From NCBI GenBank assembly GCA_021234155.1, contig JAJEKV010000092.1:1622561-1686560 (forward strand): DNA of 64,000 nt, given 5' to 3'. The notes beneath the pieces were generated by a model that was not told the DNA's origin, made no database searches, and was given only the letters and a program-made list of their open reading frames with translations. A program made the translations under genes and the position numbers. Source of the stretch: Isoetes taiwanensis. Lineage: Eukaryota; Streptophyta; Lycopodiopsida; Isoetales; Isoetaceae. This document shows, one piece after another, positions 32,888-42,916 of this stretch. Within the stretch, counting starts at the first letter, position 1; each line of letters starts with the position of its first letter.

Positions 32888-33768
32888 AGTGGCGTGGCTA
32901 CCGGCGTCAAGGGAAGAGCGTCACGGGCCGTGGGCTTTCCCACACGCTGACAGACGTCACACGTGCAAGCATAAGCGTGGGCATCTTTGAAGAGCGTGGG
33001 CCAAAAATATCCTGCCAAAAGAATTTTGCGTGCCGTGGCATCACCACTAAAATGATCACCACCAAGCCCCTCGTGGGCTTGTCGAACAATATCGGGCACC
33101 TCATGAGGAAGGACACAACGGCGGAGGACCATGTCTTTACCGCGTTTGTATAGATGGCCTGCAACCATAGTGTAGTCACGGACCTCTCTGAGAAACTGAT
33201 GGCGGCGGGAGCGAAGCTTATCTAGAGAGAGCGTCGGATCTTCTGGAGGAAGAGCGCCAGTGAGAAGATATTGCTGAAAGTTGTGAAACCAATGGGGCGT
33301 GGCCGTGACCAGGAACAATTGAGCGTCTGGAAAGGCGTCAGAAACACCCGTGGAGGGATCATCCGTGTGGATGCGTGAAAGATAATCAGGCACCACATGA
33401 GACTTGCCTGCCTTATGAACAATTTCGAAGGGAGCGAATTCTTGCAGAAGAAGGACCCAACGAGCAATTCTACCTGTGGGCGTGGCTTTGTTGATTAAAT
33501 AAAGAAGAGCTTGATGATCAACAAAGAACTTGATCTGGCTGCCCAACAAATAGTGACGGAAACGTTGGACACAGAAAACTAAGCCCAAGGCTTCTCGTTC
33601 CGTGGCAGAGTAGTTGCGCTCAGCAGGATTGAGTTTCCGGCTGGCATAGCGGATCGGTTTATCCGTGTGGTCATCATAGGCCTGTGAAAGAACAGCATCA
33701 ATGGCAAAAGCAGAGACATCAATATGAACATGAAAGGGCTTGTCCCATTGAGGAGGAACAAGCACCGG
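32888..33768 (-). pseudogene. RNase H and integrase zinc domain of element E
   Basis: A single long frame shows HIDVSAFAIDAVLSQAYDD, NYSATEREALGLVF and FFVDHQALLYLINKATP (Asp, Glu, Asp of RNase H), then LREVRDYTMVAGHLYKRGKD and an HHCC zinc site (HEGLGGDHFSGDAT, CTCDVCQRVGK). It is cut at 32888 by the LTR of C, so the integrase core is missing here. The frame itself is open, which shows how little this copy has decayed. Confidence 0.85.
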
Positions 33769-35312
33769 TGTGACGTTCCAGCACAGTATACGGTCCCAGG
33801 ACGTATACTGTACTGCCCCGTCACGCGTACACGCCACTCCGACCGACGTGTACGCCAACGGATAACCAGGTAAGTAGCCCTTGGGGGCAACTTGTTAGAT
33901 ATGTTCACATGTTATTAATGTGCACATGTGCACATTAATGTGGGCACACCTTTCCATGTTGGCATATTTTGCCACCTAGCCATTAAAGGCAAGTGGGGCC
34001 TTTCCAATTATCCCACATGCCAAAATGGGTAATTGGAAACCCTAGCCTAAACCCCATGTCTATTTAGGGTAGGAAAACCCTAGCTTGCTAGTTTTCGTCC
34101 TTAGGGTTTTAGAGCTCGGGTTTTGGCTGCCCCAGAGCCAAAAACCGCCCCGTGACGCCTGCCCTTAATTGCGCCATCGGTTCCCCAAATTGATCAGCCC
34201 GGCCAGATGGTTGAACTCAGTCGGGAGGAGCCACTCAAGGATCAGATTTGGTCAATTTAATAGCTTAAACCGTCTTCTAGTCATAGAATCCGTAGAGGTT
34301 TAGACTATTAAATTGCCCATAGCAGCTATCTAGAGCTTAGATCTGGGACACTAACTAAAGAACCTAACTCTATGATTAGATCTAGTTCTTTAGTTCTTCC
34401 GTGATGTATTTGGATGATGTATCTGTGAACTCCTTGTATTGGGAAGGGGGTAGAGGCCCTAAAGCTTGTAGTTGATGCTCCTAGAGTAGCCTCTCTAGCA
34501 CACTTGTGAGATTCGCCCAGGCACAAGAACCACACCGGGTTGTGGGTGAAGGGGCCGACCGGCTTAGAAGGAGGTTCGTGTTTCGACTCTTGAACGATCC
34601 CTATGGTGTGTTAGTGCTACCGGGGTCATTGTGACTAGGTCTAATGGCTTACCACCGAAAAGGGTAAGGCATGGGCTCACACCGTGAAGTGGTGTACACT
34701 TTTGGGTTCGGTCGAATACGGCAAAGTGGGCCCTCTAGTCACCTTGAGTCAGCATGTAGATCTCGGAGGGAGTGATCCCTACCGCCCCATCGAACCGGGG
34801 AGATGAAACCCGTGAATAGCCCTTTTGGCTATGCATCCCGTGGCTACACAGTCCCAACACTTTCAAAGCCTACTCGCAAAGTGTGCACATGGGAGGGGCG
34901 GATGGAGTGGACAACCCAATGCCATGTTCTTATGCCGCCCAAATCCATTGCCATGAATTATGTCCGCAATGAACTCCGGAGACCCAAGCCGTCAGTCATT
35001 CCCTTGAGTCTGAGCCTTGGGTAGGATTCCCTATGTGATGTGCTGATCTTTGTCTATGCAGATATGTGGAGGACCATCCTTCGTGATGGTCATATGATGT
35101 TGATGTATGTACTACCGACATGTATGTTTACGCTTCCGCAGCCTAGGTAGGCCCCGAGGGAGAGGGGTAGAATGACACCTTCACTCTTCCCATCGGGACT
35201 CGTTACGGTGTGTTGATATGTGGAGGGCCCTGTATCAGCATGGAGCTGGTGTGGGGGAAGAACTCCTGTTTGTATACGGTGAGAGCACCGTATGCGAGTA
35301 GGGGACGTCACA
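33769..35312 (+). repeat. 5' LTR of element G (1544 bp)
   Basis: It starts TGTGACGT and ends ACGTCACA, perfectly inverted 8-base termini. It matches the 3' LTR with frequent small indels, many at CG-rich spots. Open frames inside (for example 34803-35024) are in the LTR and are not thought to be genes. Confidence 0.9.
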
Positions 35313-35313
35313 G

Positions 35314-35325
35314 TGGTATCAGAGC
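35314..35325 (+). other. Primer binding site of element G (initiator Met tRNA)
   Basis: TGGTATCAGAGC lies one base after the 5' LTR. It is the well-known complement of the 3' end of plant initiator methionine tRNA and marks the start of minus-strand synthesis. Confidence 0.9.
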
Positions 35326-35518
35326 AATGTTCTTGGAGACCAAGAGCAAAGCAACCGCCATGTCCCAAAGGTGGTACTAACTTGATAGGATCCTCAAGCC
35401 TCGAAAAGTGGGAAATTTTTTTCTCATCTTTGTAGTTTATGCTAAGCTAATAACAATTAAGTGAATTGGAATTTAACAAGATTAAAAAGAATGAGCCAAA
35501 ATTTTTCCAAGTGAGGTG

Positions 35519-35586
35519 GTCTCACGCATACCGCTACCGGTCGAGAACTAAATTTTAGTTTTGAAGCGAGGCGCAAGCTGTGAGAC
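35519..35586. repeat. 67-nt hairpin repeat, copy 1 (before H3-like gene)
   Basis: It starts GTCTCAC and ends GCGCAAGCTGTGAGAC, with AACTAAATTTTAGTT at the centre. The left arm has drifted here. It belongs to the family best seen at 37392-37458. Confidence 0.7.
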
Positions 35587-35706
35587 ATCGAGCCAAGAAC
35601 ATCAAAACATGATGAATTTGAGAAACATAACGTGGTAAGGCTAATTCTAAGATAGGAATTAGTTAGAATAGCATGTTTTAATTACCTAAAAACCCTAGAA
35701 ATGTAT

Positions 35707-35773
35707 GAGATCTCCATTTCGCTACCGTCGCAAAACTAAACATTAGTATTGGAACGAGGCTAAGTCGTGAGAC
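35707..35773. repeat. 67-nt hairpin repeat, copy 2 (before H3-like gene)
   Basis: A diverged copy (GAGATCTCCATTTCGCTACC ... GGCTAAGTCGTGAGAC) that keeps the central CAAAACTAAACATTAGTATT. It lies about 100 bases before the first TATA box. Confidence 0.6.
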
Positions 35774-35875
35774 CAATAGGTAGAAAAAGTCTGAAATAAG
35801 TATAAGTTTTAGCTAAGTTGGTGCCTTAGCATGTTAAACAGAGCAACTTGAGTTTTGACCTAAAATTCCCCAAGC

Positions 35876-35883
35876 TATAAATA
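35876..35883 (+). promoter_or_regulatory. TATA box of the H3-like gene in element G
   Basis: TATAAATA, 108 bases before ATG 35984. TTTTGACCT lies just upstream, as it does before the second TATA box (37851), so the two promoters look like duplicates. Confidence 0.6.
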
Positions 35884-35983
35884 GATGTAGAACCCCCTCA
35901 TTTTTTTCGCCCAAGCCCTAGAAATCCGCTCTTCCCAACTTAGGCGATCTTTGGGCGCTTTATCCGATTGACGATCCAGAAGC

Positions 35984-37245
35984 ATGGCCCGAACCAAACA
36001 GTAATCAAGGAAGCTGCCGCCCAGCGAAACCACCAAAGCCGCCACCGAGGCGGAGATCATTCGAAGATGCTTCGTGAGAGGCTCGCGAGAGGGGGTCGTC
36101 TTCGGACGAGGGAGCAAGACACGCCCGATCCGATTAATGTCTTCAACCAAAGAAGTGAGAGCAGACGAGGCCACATCACCCAACTCCATGGACGAGGGAG
36201 ACGAGGGAGGTGTATGAAGAAATAGAGCGGGAGATCCGCAGCAGAACAAGCGTAAGACCATTCAGACGCGACCCACGTAGATCCTCGAAAGCAGATGAGC
36301 AAGTGATGTGTCCGAGCCGCCAGAGGTAGCGCATCTTAGAAGGTTCATCGAAAAGTACGAAATTTACGTAAGAGAAGGGAAGACAAAAAGAGGAAAAGGG
36401 AGGAAGAGGAACAAAAGCGCCAGAAGAGAAGAAGAAGGCTTAAAGGGAAGTTCGTGGCTCGGCATAAGGAGAACGTAAGGACCGCCCGCCAAGGAAGAGG
36501 CCGAACCCCAAGATTGTCATCAAGGAGGCAACCCGACTAACCCCCAAACCCTCCGACGACTCTTTCTCGAGGAGGACTTCAACCCTAATGCCGCAGGTGG
36601 AAGCTCTTCCAAGCACCCAAGCGACGAAAGCAGAAGTACCGAAAGCAAAATGCAAGACCGAAAGCAACCCCAAAGAAGATCAAGTGCGTAAGCCCCCGAA
36701 AATCTCGCATGGGATAGAAAGAAGCAAACCACGACACCTGCCCGGAAGCCTACGCCACCGGCTGTGGTGAAGATTTACGAGAGGAAGATGAGGAAGCACC
36801 AGGCCTACATGAAGAAATGGGAGGCCTACAAAGAAATATTATGAAGAAAATGTGGTGAGGTTCATCGAGGGAGGGCGACCAACGGGCAAAAACCTTAAAG
36901 CCGCCACCACCGAAGCCCAAGGTTCCCAAGCCACCACCAAAGAAGAAAGCTGATAGAAAGGAGGTGGAGAGAAGAGCGCTAAGGGAGATTAGACACTTCC
37001 AGCGCTGCTACGGCCTCCTAATTCCCCGTGCCCCCTTCGCTCGGTTAGTGCGAGAAGTGATGCAGGCCTACAGAACAGACTTTAGAATCACGGACGAGGC
37101 GCTGCTGGCAATGCAAGAGGCGGCCGAGGCAAAGATAGTGCAACATTTTGAAGATTCAACAGCTTGCACTATCCACGCCAAGCGGATAACCTTAATGCGA
37201 CAAGACATGAGTCTTGCGACCCGCATAAAGGGAGAACGCCCTTAG
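35984..37245 (+). CDS. Histone H3-like protein gene in a retrotransposon
   Basis: The 3' part is an open frame of 128 codons (36859-37242, stop 37243-37245) without its own ATG. It has a Lys/Pro-rich stretch (KPPPPKPKVPKPPPKKK), then a complete H3 histone fold of 89 residues, collinear without gaps with canonical H3: ALREIRHFQRCYGLLIPRAP at the alpha-N and alpha-1 region, FARLVREV, EALLAMQEAAEA in alpha-2, FEDSTACTIHAKRITLM and a final RIKGERP. About half the residues are identical to H3 by eye. LMRQD replaces the canonical IMPKD, as in some centromeric H3s, but loop 1 has normal length. Upstream, ATG 35984 reads MARTKQ, then TAA, then SRKLPPSETTKAATEAE, very like the H3 tail. Between lie about 850 bases of basic, frameshifted coding-like DNA. 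So the product may be a long-tailed H3-like protein of about 400 residues; introns, frameshifts or errors cannot be told apart. Confidence 0.75.
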
Positions 37246-37391
37246 AACTTGTTTTGTAAATAATTAAAATTTTTGTAATATAGAGCAGTTTTGTGTACCT
37301 TGATTGCATAAACTTGATTAATTAGAGCAAATTAATAAGTTTTAGCTTTTATTTCAGTGAAATAGGACATTTGCAAGCCGAGAGACATGAT

Positions 37392-37458
37392 GTCTCACAG
37401 CTCGCGCCTGGTCGCAAAACTAAAAGTTAGTATTGAAGCGAGGCGCAAGCTGTGAGAC
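37392..37458. repeat. 67-nt hairpin repeat, copy 3 (before second gene)
   Basis: GTCTCACAGCTCGCGCCT at the left pairs with AGGCGCAAGCTGTGAGAC at the right, an 18-base imperfect stem. A second small palindrome (AACTAAAAGTTAGTATT) lies in the loop. Confidence 0.85.
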
Positions 37459-37593
37459 CTCGCCCAAACTTGACCAAAACAGCTCCAAATCAGCCAAATA
37501 AGGGGTCAATTCTGCCTGATTTGATGAGCCCATCACCCTTACACCATTAGTTTACCCAAATTAGACACCTTTTGATCGAAATGAGATCGATGT

Positions 37594-37660
37594 GTCTCAC
37601 AGCGGCGCTTTGGTCAAAGAACTAAAAGTTAGTTTTGAAGCGAGGCGCAAGCTGTGAGAC
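37594..37660. repeat. 67-nt hairpin repeat, copy 4 (before second gene)
   Basis: GTCTCACAGCGGCGCTTTGG ... GAAGCGAGGCGCAAGCTGTGAGAC. It has the same length and loop as copy 3, and lies 190 bases before the second TATA box. Confidence 0.85.
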
Positions 37661-37850
37661 CTCTTACCATTTCTTCACCAGGACTTGTCAAAGTCACCTT
37701 CAACCTATTGCATAGCATCTTTTAGGTAATCTAGCCTTGTTCAAGCATCCCATATAGTCCTCAAACTCCCATTTTGACCTCAGATAGGCTAGAATTACCC
37801 AACCCTAGGAAATTTTCAAGTCATCCAAAAATTAGGGTTTTCCCCTTTTC

Positions 37851-37858
37851 TATAAATA
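37851..37858 (+). promoter_or_regulatory. TATA box of the second extra gene in element G
   Basis: TATAAATA, 117 bases before ATG 37975, in the context CTTTTCTATAAATAGACCCC. The arrangement of hairpin pair, TTTTGACCT and TATA repeats that of the H3-like gene. Confidence 0.6.
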
Positions 37859-37974
37859 GACCCCTCACTTCTCAGATAGCACCCTACAAATCTGCTCCCC
37901 GCCCTTCTAGCCGATTTCTCAACTCCCCCGAGGCGCCCTTGCAACCGTTTGTTACCCTCTTACGCAATTAATCA

Positions 37975-39504
37975 ATGGCAACCGATTTCCACAGATGGTA
38001 CAGCAGCGCCCTCATGTCGCTGAGGGCGGCGTCGACCAAATCTTCTAGATCTTGGGAAGGAGGTAGATGTCCAAGCAACCTTGCACGCGACCCCCGCCTT
38101 ATAGTAGAGTCCCGACCGAGTTCCAAGCTAGGGTAGAACCAGCTAGTGCAACTCCCCCTTGTGTAGGCTATTTTGTTCCTAGGCAGGTCCCTGTAGTAAA
38201 GCATTAGGCGATGTCCCTAACATCGCCAAATACCTCACAAACAAGCGCGATCGCACACCTGAGCCAATGGTCCTAATCAGCCAACAGGACCAAGTACTTC
38301 TCTTTCAACACCGCCACGGCAATCTTTCTCCCCCGGTGCGAGAACACCGTGGGGGAAACCTCCATTCCCCCCATGGACGTGGACCCATTGGCCATAGCAG
38401 CAGAACAACGGCTCCTCACACAGTATGAACAGGAGCACGAAGGGAAGGAAGAAGACTCGGATGAACAGGAATCAGAAGAAGAGGAAGACTATGTCGAGCT
38501 CGACCCCCGAAGAGCGGCGACAAAAGAGCAGAGTGGCAAGACTTCGAAAAGAAGCCGGAGACTCTCGAAGTCGCGCCACCCCTGGGTTAGGCATCACAAG
38601 CCTAGCTCCCATTATTGTCGAAGGTGAGGAGTTTCGCTCCTAAGTTTACATTCAAAACCTCCCCGGAGTGCGAGGGGAAAGGGAGTACCGACCTGAAGAG
38701 TTGCTGCACCAACTCCGAAGAACGGACTTGGACGACTTCATCGTCCGAGGAGAATCTGACTTCCCCCTCCAAGTAAGGGAAGCCGACACTTACACGGGAG
38801 AGTTTACCTCCGACATCCAAGCCTACAGCAACATCAGGCAGATTATGGAGGCAGACAAGGCCGAGAACAAGCTACCGACGGAGGAAGAGTTCCTTGCTCT
38901 TCAAGAACAGATGGGGATCCGCTATGCGACCTCAAACATCTTAACGGCAAGCTCGTCCGCAGAACCTCCCCGGGAGAGGACAGCGCACGACCCTCGGGGA
39001 GGGCCGCCAATCGAGACTACAGGGAGCTCACCACGGTGGAGGTTGATGACTTCGGAAGCAGACACAGAGCTGGATACCGAGTGGCCGAGGACCCGTCTCG
39101 CAACGACAGGTCACTACGGTATTACCTGCCACTGCTGATGGATGGAAGAATAGCGGTTATCCACCGCAAGTTCACCCCCAGAGGCGAGGAAGGAGTATCG
39201 TTGCTGATTGCACTCTCAGGATTCGGCCGGCATGCTTTGGTTACCCCTTAATACCAGTATGCAATCCGGTGAAGAGAGCGGTAGCACTCGACGCCTTCGA
39301 CTTCGCCATACCTTACGGTGGGCAAGGCAAGATCTGCTGTGATGGCAGACTTATACCTCCCACCGCAGAATAGAAGATTTGGCAAGAGCATTACAAGGTG
39401 GATCTCCAGCCAATGTCCTTAGGAACTTGGGCCATTCAGTGGGAACAGCCCAAGTGAAAAAGTTCCTGGAGGATAATCCATCTTACCGGCGACAACAGGA
39501 ATGA
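37975..39504 (+). CDS. Second extra gene in element G, unrecognised
   Basis: The first ATG after the TATA box reads MATDFHRWYSSALMSLRAAS. Coding-like pieces follow in different frames: DVPNIAKYLTNKRDRTPEPM, an acidic run (EEDSDEQESEEEEDY, about 38450-38500), REYRPEELLHQLRRTDLDDF, DIQAYSNIRQIMEADKAEN, then AGYRVAEDPSRNDRSLRYYL and GRIAVIHRKFTPRGEEGVS, ending RRIEDLARALQGG ... PSYRRQQE with TGA 39502-39504. AT-rich 3' sequence with AATAAAATATAAATATAATA follows. Total near 500 residues if joined. The acidic run next to an H3-like gene could suggest a histone-binding or chaperone role, but no family was recognised. Confidence 0.45.
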
Positions 39505-39639
39505 TTAGCCGTAGTCATAATTTTTGTATTAGTGTAAAATAAAATATAAATATAATATTCTCTTGCACTATAAATGTTTTGTTGATATATTTTGTGTTCC
39601 CCCCCCCAACCACACCAACAAACATTAATAATGCAAGAA

Positions 39640-41080
39640 AACAAGGAAAACTAACCATGTAGCTATGAACCACTTGTGTATGCAGCTAGAGGCCTAAGCG
39701 CAGGAGAACGACAACTGCGGGAACTTATAGAGGAACAGAGTCCGCCCAGGCCACGCCCGGCAAGGAACCTGCTTGAAGAATTTGGACAAATGACCCCAGA
39801 AGAAGAAATATCGCAAATGAGGACGGACCTCGAACAGATAAAGGCTTTGCTAGCCGCATAAGCAGGAACAGGTTCGGTGGGTAACGCCAACCGCCGCGAA
39901 GCATCAGCTTTCGGAGAACGGTAGAGACAAGAAGAGGAGCAAGAGAGCAAAGGTCCCCCAGCTCGGACTCCTCCGACTCAAGCTCGATTCAGACAGGATT
40001 CCGAGGAAGAAGAAGGGCGTAACCAACCGAAAGCGCATTTAAAGGCGAGAGGAACACCCCGGACGGACGACAAAGGGACACAAGAACCTCGACTACCGTA
40101 AGAAAGTAGACTCGTGATTGGGAAATGTTTGGAAGGCCAGAAGCTCAAGCAATTCTCAGCGAGAACAGCGTCGCATGGAGGCGAGAGGCTTGGCTTGACG
40201 AGATGAGCGAATACGGCAATGCCTATGGTATGAAGGATAAGGATAAAGGCAGTGGTGGCAACAAATAACCCGAAGGGAGCAAAGACGCATTTGGTGGAAG
40301 GGCTATGCCAAGGCTCATGGCTTAAGCAGGGATGCTTGCAGTGTTCAAGAAGTTTGCTAAAAGCCTTCTGCCGCCATTACGCCCCAAGAGAGCACAAGTC
40401 CAAGATGATGCAACAGTTCTACAAAGTTGCGGCAAGGCAACAAGTCAAGAGCTTTAAATACACCTGAGGAATTTATGAGGCTAAGGTCAGTATGTGCCAA
40501 AGTTAGGTGAGAAGCATGCGGTGGAAAGCTACATTGAAGGTCTAAATGAGGAGATCCGCGAAGTTTGTAAGGGCAATAAACCCTAGAACAAAGGTCGAAG
40601 CGGAGTCCAAGGCAATAAGCTTGCAAGGAGCGGGGACCTCGAATAATAGCGGCAGAGGCAGCAAGTATTATCAAGATAAAGGCAAAAGGAAAGCGGTTTT
40701 AGCCCGAGGACAAGCCCGGGGACGGCTAGAGCCCCATATAGTGGCAATCAAGGGAAGCGGCAGAGAAGAAGAAGCGGTGTCTTTTCAAAGACAAACAGAA
40801 GGGTCAAACTACTCCAAAGCAAAGACGATCCTTCAAGCAGCCATGCCCAAGGAAAAGAGACAGGAGTGCATAGAAAAGCAGCTTTTGCTTCGTGTGTTTC
40901 CACCGGGCCATAGACAAATGAATCGCCCATATGTCATGAGTGCAGCGCCAGCGAGTTGGGAGATTGGGACACCCTGTCTCGACGACGACGGCGAGGAGGC
41001 CCGCGACTACATTTGTGGTGAGTGTCATATCTTTGCCGCAATAGATCTGAGCAAGCGAGAGAGCCGAAGATAAAGTAATT
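39640..41080 (+). pseudogene. gag of element G, frameshifted
   Basis: Pieces are YAARGLSAGERQLRELIEEQ near 39680, a Ty3-type capsid part (AFCRHYAPREHKSKMMQQFY near 40370-40430; in other frames EEFMRLRSVCAKV and ESYIEGLNEEIRE) and NPRTKVEAESKAISLQGAGT near 40580-40640. A CCHC knuckle is not clear: only scattered Cys and His remain near 40870-40930. No single frame is open throughout, and the start codon is not certain. Confidence 0.65.
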
Positions 41081-41112
41081 TCCACGAGTGGGAAAGGCCA
41101 AGGCCAAGGCCA

Positions 41113-42890
41113 AGTCATTTGTAGTCCTGATAGATTCGGGAAGTAGCCATAACTTTGCATCCCCCAGAATGGTTCAAATGTTGAAGTTGAAACCATTAAA
41201 GTCAAAGCCAAGGCCCGTTGTCTTAGCAAGTGGAGCAAGAAGGCGGCGGCAGTAAAAGAATCAACTTTGACATCGACTTGCCAGGGATTAAGATCCAGAT
41301 GGGGGCAGAAGTAATGGGCATCGGCAAATACGACTTGATAATAGGTATGGAGTACCTTGGACCAGCAGGGGCCATTATTGATTGTGGAAAGCGGAAGGTG
41401 ACCTTCCCAGCACCCGACGGCAATATCATTGAGATAACAGGTAAAGAAGTTGTTCCTATCATGCAGTGTATGTCTTCTAAACGACTGTTCAAGTGCATCA
41501 AGAGTGAGCAAGTGGCATACATCTTCAAGCTTGAGATTGGTGAGCCGGAATTGGAAGGAAGCAGAGAAGACAAGATGCTCAGCAAGTTACCGAAGCAAAT
41601 AGCTAAGTTGATCACGGAGTTCCACGATCTCTTTCCAGATGAGATCAAGCAGCTCCCTCCTTATAGGGGAGTCGAGTGCGAGATAGCACTCGAACCAGGA
41701 ACAAAGCCAACAAGCAAGGCTCCATATAGAATGACAACGCAGGAGTTGTCGGAGCTGAAGAAAAAGCGATTCAGGAGCTGCTTTCGACCTAGGTTTCATT
41801 AGACCTAGTGTCTCGCCGTTTGGGCGCCCATTCTTTTGTCAAGAAGAAGGATGGATCTTTGAGGATGTGCATAGACTATAGGCAGTTGAATAAGCACACC
41901 ATTAAGAACAAGTATGCGCTTCCAAGATCCGGCGACTTGATGGATCGGCTTCAAGGAGCAAAGATCTTCTCCAAAATCGACTTAAGGTCGTTATCATCGA
42001 TCTTCGATAAAGGAGGAAGATATGCAGGACCGCCGTGACGCGGTATGGGCATTATGAGTTCACAGTGATGCCTTTCGCTTATCAAATGCCCCCGCAACGT
42101 TCATGAGGCTCATGAACGATATCTTCAGGGAGTTCCTGGACACCTTCGTGATTGTTTTCTTTGATGACATTTTGGTGTATAGCAGATCCCTTGAAGAGCA
42201 CGTGCAACACTTGAGAAGGGTGCTAGAGAAGTTGAAGAGGCACCCGGTTATGCGCCAAGTTGTCGGGCGCCACTTCGCAATGAGAGAAGGTGGAATACCT
42301 TGGTCATGTGATCTCGTGAGAAGGCATCTCAACGGACCCCGCCAAGATTGAAGCAAATGATTCGATTGGTCGGGCCGAAGAATGTGCATGAGGTCAGAAG
42401 TTTTCTCGGGCTAGTAGGGTACTACAGGAAGTTCGTGAAGAACTTTGCTAAGATAGCATCCCCGTTAACAGACCTGACGAGGGCAGAGAAGGTGAAAGAT
42501 TGGGTAGAGCATTGGCACAAGAAAGCCCAAAAGGGGTTTGAATTGTTGAAAGAAGCTCTGACGACAGCCCCTGTCTTGACCTTGCCGGACCCGGAGAAAG
42601 ATAAGCTTGTAGCAACAGATGCGAGTAAGATAGCTACAGGTGCAGTGCTTATGCAAGAAGAGCGTGTGGTAGCGTATGATTCCAGGAAGATGAACGACGC
42701 CGAGACGCGCTACCCAACGCACGATCAGGAATTGCTTGCGGTTGTCAGGGCATTAAGAATATGGAGGCACTATCTCTTGGGAAGGAAGTTCCAATTGGAT
42801 ACCGACCATCAGAGCCTCCAATATGTATTCACGCAACCACACCTTAATCTGGCGGAGATGGATGGAGTTCCTCGAAGAATATGACTTTGA
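41113..42890 (+). pseudogene. Protease, reverse transcriptase and RNase H of element G
   Basis: The protease has VVLIDSGSSHNFASPRMVQM (active-site DSG, about 41126) and IGKYDLIIGMEYLGPAGAII. Reverse transcriptase follows: PSVSPFGAPI-like, [20 protein letters not shown] (41840-41900), [32 protein letters not shown] and FFDDILVYS, with FFDD at the catalytic site. RNase H has LVATDASKIATGAVL, TRYPTHDQELLAVV and LDTDHQSLQYVF. Frame breaks occur near 41230, 41790, 42000, 42080, 42290, 42350 and 42885. Without these the order and content are those of a normal Ty3 pol. Confidence 0.85.
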
Positions 42891-42916
42891 TATAGTCTAC
42901 AAGCGGGAAGCTCAAT

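Noticed and set aside
34803-35024. Open frame in the G LTR (also 46198-46640)
   Set aside because: It lies in both LTRs, is disrupted differently in each and shows no protein family.
36964-37245. A centromeric H3 (CenH3) as the firm identity of the H3-like fold
   Set aside because: LMRQD recalls CenH3, but loop 1 has canonical length and the end RIKGERP is like ordinary H3, so only 'H3-like' is supported.
40804-41511. Reverse-strand open frame of 235 codons in element G
   Set aside because: It overlaps the forward protease with its DSG motif and resembles nothing known.
41808-42040. Bacterial or organellar origin of coding regions
   Set aside because: Introns, LTRs, Helitron and Ty3 polymerase show nuclear eukaryotic DNA; no Shine-Dalgarno-led operons are present.
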